A DNA stretch of 64,000 nucleotides from Cylindrotheca closterium (Eukaryota; Bacillariophyta; Bacillariophyceae; Bacillariales; Bacillariaceae): the NCBI GenBank assembly GCA_933822405.4, contig CAKOGP040002202.1, positions 248,001-312,000 on the forward strand. Direction: 5' to 3'. Under the pieces are notes generated by a model. It saw only the letters and a program-made list of their open reading frames with translations. It was not told where the DNA came from and did not search any database. Shown piece after piece: positions 55,786 to 64,000 of the stretch. Positions within the stretch are counted from its first letter, which is position 1. Each line of letters opens with the position of its first letter. Made by a program: the position numbers and the translations under genes.

Positions 55786-57319
55786 TTACTTTGCCCCAGA
55801 CTTCGACCGGATCGTTCGAAAGTTGGCGCCGACTTTCTTGATGGCAACCTCAATATCCACTGGGAACCACTTGTTGTCATCTTGCTTTAGAAATAGGCCT
55901 CCATTGCTCCTAATCATATCAACACATTCTTTAGCAATACTCTTCTTTCGTCCTTTCTTTGCCTTTTCGTACTCCTTCTGCCGATCCGCGACAATCATTC
56001 GAAGCTTTCTGTTGCCAGAGTGGATTTGAAATGGAATACCTTTGCCCAGCAAAACGTCCTCGCAAAATGGAACAAAAATCGTGCTAGGAATAGGATATAT
56101 TAAGCGCTCCTGCCGCCGTTGTCGTTCTAATCTCTGACGATCTTCGAGAAGGTCAGTGATCTCGCCTTTGTCGTTCACAGGTATGGAAGATGGGTCGATT
56201 CCATGCCCACGCAATCGTTCCAAACATTCAAGGACAGTGCCTATAAAAAAGAAAAAGAAAACAAAGATCAGACTCAAGTTCAACCCTACAACTAGGCTCA
56301 TAGAGACAGGGAACTTGATCACGTACCATGATGCACCCTACATCTAACTTGCTTTGGTTCGCTGAAAGCAGTCCTAACCAGTGCATTATGAGCTTCCCAC
56401 GATTCCTCACTGTAACATAGGTGGACAGCCGAGAGGTATATGGGGGATCCTTCATTCAGCTTTGGAAACTTCCAGTTAAGAACAGCATTATCCCCACTCG
56501 TACCCTTGACATCATGATCTCCAGAATGGAAAACGATACTGACAAAACCCCGCCGTTGTATCTCCACGTCATGGCATGCTATCATGACGTTGTAAAAGGC
56601 CCTACGAAGCTAAAAAAAGGGTTCGATTGAGAAATCAAATTATCGTGGGTATTAAAAAATCGAGTCAAGAATTTCGACACTTTTGAACTTACGACTGCAT
56701 CGGCCTTATAAACTTTGGGAACTTGCACCACGATGTTTATGACCCGCCCCCCTGCATCGTACGCATTCAAGAATCTTCCACTTGAGGTATAGAGAACTTC
56801 CATGTCGTCAGCGTCCAAATCATCTTGAGTAATGTCCATTGCAAGCGAATCAGCGCCAAACAAGTCCAGTTTCATTTGAAAATGCCGTATGATTCGGAGC
56901 GCAGCCTTCTGGCAATCGAACCTGTCGCATCGAAGGAACGCAAGGCGGAAGTCTCTGTCCTGGGTATATGTTGAATCCAGCCGTTCAGCAATGTTATAGG
57001 CTTTCTTGTCAGGTAGAGTATCGATCTCGTGTTGCAATTCCAACAAACTCTTCTGAATTAGTTCTGGGGTTTCTGCAACAAAGTCTGGTATCCCATGAAC
57101 GTCCATGTACACCTTTTCTCGGTCTGAGACTGATAGCTTTGCCATTTGAGAGGCAATCAAGGAATCGGCGGTTTTAAGATCTGACGCATTTGGTGGAATT
57201 TGTTTGGCAAAGACATTGGCAATCTTGTTGTTATTGACTAGCGTGATGCTAGTGTCGGTAACAGCATCCGGACTCTGAGAGTACTTCGCTGCCACAAAAC
57301 AGGTCGCACTGTCACTCAT
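55786..57319 (-). CDS. Sec14/CRAL-TRIO-like plus DUF6824-like protein, array copy A
   Basis: Three exons, 57319-56693, 56609-56327 and 56240-55786, give 454 residues. Residues about 100-330 look like a Sec14/CRAL-TRIO lipid-binding unit: FLRC(D/E)xFDCQKAALRIIRHFQ matches the CRAL-TRIO N-terminal helices, and EIQRRGFVS and LNEGSPIYLSAVHLCY match the later lipid-pocket segments. Residues about 365-450 match DUF6824, common in diatoms: DVLLGKG, then HSGNRKLR, KEYEKAKKGRK and GGLFLKQDDNKW, ending in FRTIR. Sec14-like proteins carry lipids between membranes; DUF6824 has no known role, although its basic, compact look suggests nucleic-acid binding. Copy A lies first in the array and has both introns. 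An exact GTACACGTGTAC lies 169 bp upstream. Confidence 0.85.
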
Positions 57320-57487
57320 ATTACAAGAGATTAGGTTGCTTTTTACAGCACTGGCGCCGTTGTGTTTGTCTCCTTCTTAAGAATATAAGATACAGTGCGG
57401 TATTTTAATCGTGTTTTTGAGACTTTTTTGTTTTCTCTCGAGGGACCGCAAGCGCAGATAGCCCGTCGTGTGCGACATGAAACACGG

Positions 57488-57499
57488 GTACACGTGTAC
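57488..57499. promoter_or_regulatory. GTACACGTGTAC palindrome (CACGTG core)
   Basis: Perfect copy of the 12-bp palindrome, 169 bp upstream of the copy A start codon, a usual promoter distance. Confidence 0.5.
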
Positions 57500-57674
57500 C
57501 ATGTAGATCCAAAATTGTCCCTCGTCAATTTTTGGGGCGAATGCTGTGATTTGTTTTGATTTAGGGGGAGTTATTTTACAGTATTTTAAAATATGTTACT
57601 GCAGTACTATAGTCCTATGTGTATGGGTGTAGAGATATTAATAAATCATAGTTTGTAAGAATGCACTTGTTAAA

Positions 57675-57955
57675 AAGCATATCTTGTGCCGAGGGCACTC
57701 ACAATTGATGACGAATAGGACTTTAGAAACGTCCATATTCCGCTTTGCTCTAGGCTTCGACAAAATTTCAACTGCTCAGATAACTCGCGATGTCCATTGA
57801 CTATAGAAAGCTGCTTGGTCGATTGAATCATTCCATTTACCCGAAAATGTTGCAGTGATTCTAGGACGGTGCCATAATGAAATCGGACTCGCAGATGAAT
57901 CTGCTTGTTGCAAGCAATTATATTCAGTGCGACTGATTAGATCCTTCCAAAAGTC
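57675..57955 (-). pseudogene. Degraded relic of a Sec14-like/DUF6824 gene
   Basis: Read on the minus strand, this noncoding stretch aligns with copy D near its exon 2 middle. It keeps the equivalents of VRFHYGTVLESLQHF, then IVNGHRELSEQLKF, matching ARVHYGTVQECLQHL and VNEHGEISDQLE of copy D, with frame breaks between. At the 57675 end it matches the region before the DVLLGKG segment. As in copy D, no intron separates the two parts, so it derives from a copy-D-type gene. Confidence 0.7.
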
Positions 57956-57982
57956 ATCCGTGAAGGCATTGATTCGTGAAGG

Positions 57983-59544
57983 TTACTTTGGTCCATCAGC
58001 TTTCCTTAGCCGAAGTGATCGAAAAAGTGCACCAACTTTCTTGATGGCAACCTCGATGTCCACTACAAACCACTTGTTGCCATCCTGCTTTAGAAATAGG
58101 CCTCCGTTGCTCCTAATGGCGTCAACGCACTCTTGCGCGATAACCTTCTTTCTTCCTTTTTTTGCCTTTTCGTACTCCTTGTGCCGATCCACGACGATCT
58201 TTCGAAGCTTCCTGTTGCCGGTGTGGATCTGAAATGGGGTCCCCTTGCCCAGCAAAACATCCTCGCAAAATGGAACACCAATCGTGCTACGAATAGGATA
58301 TTTCAACCGCTCCAAACACCGTTGTTTTTCCAATCTCTGACTATCTTCGAAATGGTCAGTAATCTCGCCTCTGTCATTCACAGGTATGGACGATGGGTCG
58401 ATTCCATTTCCCCGCAATCGCTCTAGACATTCGAGGACTGTACCTGTGAAGAGAGAAAGTGAAAAGGGTTAGGGTTAGGGTCGACCCCTACTGTGCTCAT
58501 CAACATCTGGAACGAAATCACGTACCATGGTGCACTCTACATCTAGCTTGGTTTTTCTGGCTGAGCGAAGTCTTAACCAGTGCATGAAGACCTTCCCACG
58601 TTTCTTCACTATAACATAGATGTAGTGCCGACATGTACATTGGCGATCCTTCATTTAGCTTTGGCATTTTCCAGACAAGCTCAGCATTATCCGCGCTCGT
58701 GTTCTTTATTTCATCTAAAGAATGGAGAACGACACTGACAAAGCCACGTCGTTGTATCTCTACGTCGTGGTAAGCTGTCACCAGGTTGTAAAAGCCTCTT
58801 CGAAGCTATACACACGGTTGAATTGAGACGTTATCGTACCAAATCGAGGCAAGGCTTATTCTGGAATTCTAAACTTACAATTGCATCGGTCTTGAACATT
58901 TTGCGCACTTGAACTATGAGATTGATGATTCTTCCCCCAGTATCATACACGTTCAAGAATCTTCCAGTGGAGCTATAGAGAGCATCCATGTCATCGGTTT
59001 CCAGGTCGTCTTGAGTAATGCGCATCACAAGCTTGTCAACCCCAAACAAGTCCAACTTCATTTGAAAATGGCGTATGATACGGATGGCTGCCTTTTGACA
59101 ATCAAACTTCTCACATCTAAGGCAGGCGAGACAGAAGTCACGATCCTGGACATATTTCGCATCCACTCGCGCAGCAAAGCTGTAAGCTTTCTTGTCAGGT
59201 AGCATATCGATCTCGTGTTGCAATTCCAGCAAACTCTTCTGAATTAGTTCTGGGGTTTCTGCAACAAGGTCTGGTATCCCATGGACGTCCATGTACGCCT
59301 TTTCTCGATCGGCGACTGAGAGCTTTGCCATTTGAGATGCAATCAAAGAATCGGCGCTTTTCGGATCAGAGGCATTTGGTGGAATTAGTTTTGAAAACAC
59401 TTCTGCACTCTTGTTGTTGTCTGGTGCAATTTCAGCGTCATTAATGACATCCTCCTGATTCAGAAAGTAAATGTCCCACATATCTTCTGCCGTGCTGTCA
59501 GAGTCCGAGGCATCCTCCTGATTCAGAAAGTAAGTATCCCACAT
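57983..59544 (-). CDS. Sec14/CRAL-TRIO-like plus DUF6824-like protein, array copy B
   Basis: Three exons, 59544-58879, 58805-58526 and 58443-57983, give 468 residues from the ATG at 59544. Upstream codons stay open to 59607 but lack ATG. The N-terminus carries two similar acidic units, MWDTYFLNQED and MWDIYFLNQED, 21 residues apart. The domain layout matches copy A: FDCQKAAIRIIRHFQ in the Sec14-like part, EIQRRGFVS, LNEGSPMYMSALHLCY, and a DUF6824-like end with DVLLGKG, HTGNRKLR and GGLFLKQDGNKW. Its second intron contains a TTAGGG-type repeat. Exon 3 and that intron are almost identical to those of copy C. Probably lipid binding or transfer, with an unknown DUF6824 function. Confidence 0.85.
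58466..58480 (+). repeat. Telomere-like TTAGGG repeat in intron of copy B
   Basis: GGGTTAGGGTTAGGG lies within the second intron of copy B. The same string is at 61004-61018 in copy C because of the recent duplication. Confidence 0.9.
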
Positions 59545-60039
59545 TTTCAAATCGTATCCATGAACTAGGTTGTGCTTGTATTGCGCCACTATGGTGCCGC
59601 TCGGCAATGATCAGTGTTTTGTTTCGTTTTTTATTCGTGGCGATGCAGTACACAGCTGCCCTGGAAAAGAAGACGGGCCACCATTTGCAGATATGTCTTT
59701 TGGTAGGCCGTATCGGTATGAAACGAGATGAGATATTTAACCAATCGCGCAGGCGTGCGTGCCGCCCAGGTCATACTGTACTGTACGGTACCTGGTACAC
59801 GTACTGTACAGTAATAAAAATATATACCGTACATACAGTATCCCGCAGGACACAGGAGACGACCGAAATGTCAAATTCGCAAACGTGGATTTTTATTTGT
59901 GCAGTGGTATTGTAGTACCTTGTGCTTGTAGTAAAGCACACTATGTAGTCACGTAATTAATAACTGGTACCATAGGTACCGGGTATCGGCAATAGAATGG
60001 CAAATCAAAATCGACTGTATCCGGCGTAATAGTCACCAC
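59545..60039. other. Upstream region of copy B, GTAC-rich
   Basis: Contains dense GTAC motifs at 59774-59812 (CTGTACTGTACGGTACC-type) and 59965-59983. No gene is visible. Confidence 0.5.
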
Positions 60040-60510
60040 TTTGTGCCAATCTTCAATGGCAAAGTTCGAAAAAGAGCACTGACTTTCATTATTGGGTGGA
60101 ATGAATTCGTCGGTTGTCATCTTGCCTCAGAAATAGATCTTCAATCTCCATAGCCACTGATGACATCAACAATTAGTTTTGAAATGTCGTCTTGCCCTTT
60201 TTTTGCTCTTCCGTGTTCAGTGTATGATCTGACAAAAACTATTGCAGTTTCTCGTTACCAGTGTTATAGTTCCAAAGAAGTGCCTTTCCTGCGCCTCACA
60301 AGCAACTTGTGCAGAGGAAGCAGCGCCAATGGTTTCGCCAATGAGATTTTCAGACGTTCATTCTTCTGATTTGCTCTAGTCATCGACAGCATTTCAACTG
60401 GTCCCAATTTCTCGGCAAGTGCAACAATTAACTCGAACTCGCAGATGAATCTGCTTGTTGCAAGCAATTATATTCAGTGAGACTGATTAGATCCTTCCAA
60501 AAGTCATCCA
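60040..60510 (-). pseudogene. Degraded relic of the DUF6824 exon
   Basis: Aligns at low similarity with the last exon of copy D: the equivalents of GTTCGAAATGCAGCACTGAC, the Phe-Leu-Lys end region and the CATCAACGATTTCTTTAGCA stretch are visible, with many indels. The part near 60380 also matches the relic at 57675-57955. From about 60433 it overlaps sequence shared with copy B's 3' flank. Confidence 0.6.
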
Positions 60511-60520
60511 TGAAGGAAGG

Positions 60521-61636
60521 TTACTTTGGTCCATCAGCTTTCCTTAGCCGAAGTGATCGAAAAAGTGCACCAACTTTCTTGATGGCAACCTCGATGTCCA
60601 CTACAAACCACTTGTTGCCATCCTGCTTTAAAAATAGGCCTCCGTTGCTCCTAATGGCGTCAACGCACTCTTGCGCGATAACCTTCTTTCTTCCTTTTTT
60701 TGCCTTTTCGTACTCCTTGTGCCGATCCACGACGATCTTTCGAAGCTTCCTGTTGCCGGTGTGGATCTGAAATGGGGTCCCCTTGCCCAGCAAAACATCC
60801 TCGCAAAATGGAACACCAATCGTGCTACGAATAGGATATTTCAACCGCTCCAAACACCGTTGTTTTTCCAATCTCTGACTATCTTCGAAATGGTCAGTAA
60901 TCTCGCCTCTGTCATTCACAGGTATGGACGATGGGTCGATTCCATTTCCCCGCAATCGCTCTAGACATTCGAGGACTGTACCTGTGAAGAGAGAAAGTGA
61001 AAAGGGTTAGGGTTAGGGTCGACCCCTACTGTGCTCATCAACATCTGGAACGAAATCACGTACCATGGTGCACTCTACATCTAGCTTGGTTTTTCTGGCT
61101 GAGCGAAGTCTTAACCAGTGCATGAAGACCTTCCCACGTTTCTTCACTATAACATAGATGTAGTGCCGACATGTACATTGGCGATCCTTCGTTTAGCTTT
61201 GATAGCTTCCCGACAAAGCCACGTCGTTGTATCTCTACGTCGTGGTAAGCTGTCACCAGGTTATTATGAAAAGCCTCTTCGAAGCTATACACACGGTTGA
61301 ATTGAGGCGTTATCGAGGCAAGGCTTATTCTGGAATTCTAAACTTACCTACAATTGCATGGTATCCTATGGACGTCCCTACGCATTCTCTCGATCGACGA
61401 CTGAGAGCTTTGCCATTTGAGATGCGATCAAAGAATCGGCGCGCTTTTCGGATCAGAGGCATTTGGTGGAATTTGTTTCGAAAACACCTACTCTGCAATC
61501 TTAATCTTATCTTGCGTCAGTGACATCCTCCTGATTCAGAAAGTAAATATCCCACATTTCTTCTGCCGTGCTGTCAGAGTCCGAGACATCCTCTTTATTC
61601 GGAAAGTTAGTATCCCACATTTTCAACTCTCATATC
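60521..61636 (-). pseudogene. Broken recent duplicate of copy B (array copy C)
   Basis: The last exon (60981-60521) encodes the same residues as copy B's, and the second intron, including its TTAGGG repeat, is also the same; only a single-base difference was noticed in the last exon. Exon 2 (61284-61064) has a 63-bp in-frame loss and a 4-bp insertion that shifts the frame. Most of exon 1 is missing: 61345-61636 keeps only its start, with the repeated acidic units, and pieces near the join. No full protein can be made. Confidence 0.88.
61004..61018 (+). repeat. Telomere-like TTAGGG repeat in intron of copy C
   Basis: Same 15-bp string as at 58466-58480, carried by the duplication. Confidence 0.9.
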
Positions 61637-61928
61637 CATGAACTATTAATAGGTTGTGCTTGTATTACGCAACAATGGGGCCCCGTACATGTGTACCGAT
61701 ATGTGTGCACCACAGATCAACACGATGTCCGTGAGTTCGATTTCAGCCGCGGTCATCATATTTTTTATAATAGGAATTAATTTCATATATGGAAATGGTG
61801 TCAACGAGACAAAGCAATCTAAATACCTCGATGGCTACGAAGGAGTGGGTGAAGAATCGACCTGCGGTATCGGTATCATACTACAGTGGACCGCATTAAT
61901 CCGGCGTACTAACAATTACTTTATTCCA

Positions 61929-62032
61929 CCCTTCAACCGCAACGTTCGAAATGCAGCGCTGACTTTCACCACCGCTACTTCGTCGTTGACTGGGATCTTC
62001 CCATCTTGCTTTAGAAATAGGCCTCCATTGCA
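61929..62032 (-). repeat. Partial duplicate of the copy D tail
   Basis: About 104 bp that closely repeat 62102-62211, the end of copy D's last exon, with about 8 bp missing (around the CATTTCTT segment). A truncated DUF6824 C-terminus; it lies just 3' of copy D. Confidence 0.8.
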
Positions 62033-62088
62033 GGGGAGGGAGGATACAATCCATCTGGCGAGATGCTCATCGTCGGCAAATAAGGCCC

Positions 62089-63527
62089 CTATTTTGTCCC
62101 GCCCTTCAACCGCAACGTTCGAAATGCAGCACTGACTTTCACCACCGCTACTTCACCGTTGACTGGGATCCATTTCTTCCCATCTTGCTTGAGAAATAGG
62201 CCTCCGTTGCCTCTGATGACATCAACGATTTCTTTAGCAATAACCTTCTTTAAACCTTTTTGGGCCTTTTCATACTCCTTGTATCGATCGACGACCACCT
62301 GCCGAAGACTTTTGTTACCTGCATGATTTTGAAAGGGAGTACCTTTGCCGAGAAGCACATCCTGTGCCGAGGGAACCCCAATGATATGCCGAAGGGGATA
62401 TTTCAGACGCTCATGCTTCCGCTGTTGCTTCAGTATTCGACAATGTTCCAACTGGTCTGAAATTTCCCCATGTTCATTGACTGGGATGGATGTTGGGTCG
62501 ATTCCATGTCGCCGTAAGTGTTGCAAGCACTCTTGGACGGTGCCATAATGAACTCGGGCTCTCACTTGAGTCTGCTTGTTCAAGCCATTTCTTATTATTG
62601 CGACTCGATCCTTCCAAACTGAATCAGTATAGCACATGTGGAGTGCCGATATCCGCATGGGGGATCCTTCGTTCAACTTTGGCAGTTTCCAGTTGAGATC
62701 AGCATTGTCCCCGCTTGTTCCTTCCGCACTCCCAGCACCCCAGCAGATAGCAACTGTCCCACGTCTTTGTATCTCCGCGTTGTCACGAAAAGCTACCATT
62801 ATATTGTAAAAAGCTCTTCGAAGCTGAAAATAATTGGTTAAGTGGATATCGCACTGGCAGACGCTGAAAAAGTCAAAAGGGTTTCGAGCCAACAAGGATG
62901 ACTTACCACTGCATCCGTCTTGAACAATTTCGGTACCCCCACTAGGAAATTGATGATCCTTCTTCCGCTATCGTGTGCATCTAGAAAGCGACCAGCAGCA
63001 CTATAGAGAGCATCCATGTCATCCATATCCAAATCGTCTTGAGTAATGTCCTTCGCCAGCTTGTCCTCGCCAAACAAGTCTAGTTTCATCTGAAAATGCC
63101 GTACGATCCTAAGGGCTGCCTTTTGACAGTCAAACTTCTCACATCGAAGGAAGGCGAGACAGAATTCTTGATCCCGGACATATTCCGGATCCAGCCTTTC
63201 AGCGATGTTGTAGGCTTTCTTGTCTCGCAATATATCGATTTCATTTTGGAGTCGCACCAAGCTTTCGTGAATTAATTCTTGAGTTTCTTCAGCATCGTCG
63301 TCTGGCATTCCATGGACGTCCATGTAAGCTTTTTCTCGATCGGCGACTGATAGCTTAGCCATCTGAAAGGCAATCAAGGAATCGGCGGATTGGGGATCAG
63401 AAGCATTGGGTGGCATTTGCTTGGAAAAGACATCCGCCACCTTGTCGTCAGACATCACCTTGCCGCCCTCCTCGCCATCTTTCTGAAAGTGTTTATTAGA
63501 TGCCCTAGACACCGATCCTTCATTCAT
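62089..63527 (-). CDS. Sec14/CRAL-TRIO-like plus DUF6824-like protein, array copy D
   Basis: Two exons, 63527-62907 and 62823-62089, give 451 residues, ATG at 63527 (MNEGSVSRASN). The layout is that of copies A and B: FLRCEKFDCQKAALRIVRHF, LNEGSPMRISALHMCY and a DUF6824-like end with DVLLGKG, QNHAGNKSLR, EYEKAQKGLKK, GGLFLKQDGKKW and AAFRTLR. Unlike copies A and B it has no intron between the Sec14-like part and the DUF6824 part; the ARVHYGTVQECL sequence runs straight through. The most diverged intact copy. The N-terminal 25 residues share no text with A or B. Confidence 0.85.
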
Positions 63528-64000
63528 CTCTGCAGATTGAAGTGGAAGACAGCGATGAGGTTGCCAGTATATATGATCACATTCATGCAGTAGTATATCG
63601 TGGCTGATGTAATATTACTAGCAAAATTAATTTTATATAAAATATTAAAATTATAAACAATGCGGTTTCATTGTCCACGAGCGCACGACATACGCACAAA
63701 CCGCAATCGCTTTTATTTCCATTCACACACACATTTGTGAACAACAAAAAAGAAACCAAAATGAGAACATGCATATTGAATATATTCATAAATACAGGAA
63801 ATAGAATACTGTAAAAGGTATTAAAAGTTCTTCTTGCGCAACTTCAGCAGCGACGTGACCAAGCTTCATGGCCACGCATGAACCTATAGTTTTCTTCTCC
63901 AATTTCGATCTGTTGTATGGGCAAAGAGCTGGTCTCTGTCGTTCCTGGCGACAAAGACTTTATGAACCATCATGACGAAAATAAGGATAACGACAAGGTC
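63528..64000. other. Window end, no gene seen
   Basis: AT-rich upstream sequence of copy D. Only short frames occur. Its promoter is probably here. Confidence 0.5.

Noticed and set aside
58466..58480. A chromosome end or telomere
   Set aside because: Only two and a half repeats, inside an intron, with normal coding sequence on both sides.

Overview
This is nuclear DNA from a diatom, most likely a raphid pennate species. The evidence is protein content and gene structure: short GT-AG introns (about 55-350 bp, mostly 70-115), an ASAF plastid-import motif, a gametolysin-like protease ending in a GDPH adhesion-type domain, an HSF-type regulator, repeated Sec14-like/DUF6824 genes, and a guanylate cyclase fused to a phosphodiesterase. 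I cannot name the species from sequence alone. Genes are dense, on both strands and mostly unrelated, as expected for a eukaryotic chromosome. There are no operons, and I saw no rRNA, convincing tRNA, CRISPR array or intact transposon.

1-31 kb: a secreted M11 metalloprotease with a Pro-Thr repeat stalk (5' end of the window, cut at its C-terminus), a phosphatase-like protein, a plastid-targeted SET/Rubisco-LSMT-like methyltransferase, a RING-finger protein, an ankyrin protein with a signal peptide, a LENG1/CIR-N-like nuclear protein, a large AAA/TPR-type ATPase, a tandem PDZ-like protein, a lipid-anchored RelA/SpoT-like plus TPR protein, an LRAT-like protein, a very large Nup205/Nup192-like nucleoporin that carries its own FG repeats, and a small SWIM zinc-finger protein.

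31-47 kb: an LRR protein, an HSF-type protein with its DNA-binding domain at the C-terminus, a second SET protein, a FetB-FetA (permease plus ATPase) fusion diverging from a BtuF-like/Cys-rich/ATP-pyrophosphatase fusion, a long basic coiled-coil protein, and a dynamin-like GTPase gene carrying three lesions.

47-55 kb: a gene-poor stretch with degraded coding remnants, then a 1572-residue protein that joins a heme NO-sensor (H-NOX), a guanylate cyclase and a cyclic-nucleotide phosphodiesterase, so NO sensing, cGMP synthesis and cGMP breakdown could occur in one chain. A four-pass membrane protein follows.

55.7-63.5 kb: a tandem array, all on the minus strand, of a family with a Sec14/CRAL-TRIO-like N-terminal region and a DUF6824-like C-terminal region. 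Three copies look intact, one is a very recent duplicate already broken, and at least three older fragments lie between them. A palindromic GTACACGTGTAC element (CACGTG core) occurs exactly three times in the window's intergenic DNA, and degenerate GTAC-rich relatives lie upstream of many minus-strand starts.

Exon limits below were set by hand from GT-AG sites, frame continuity and family motifs. No search or transcript data were available.
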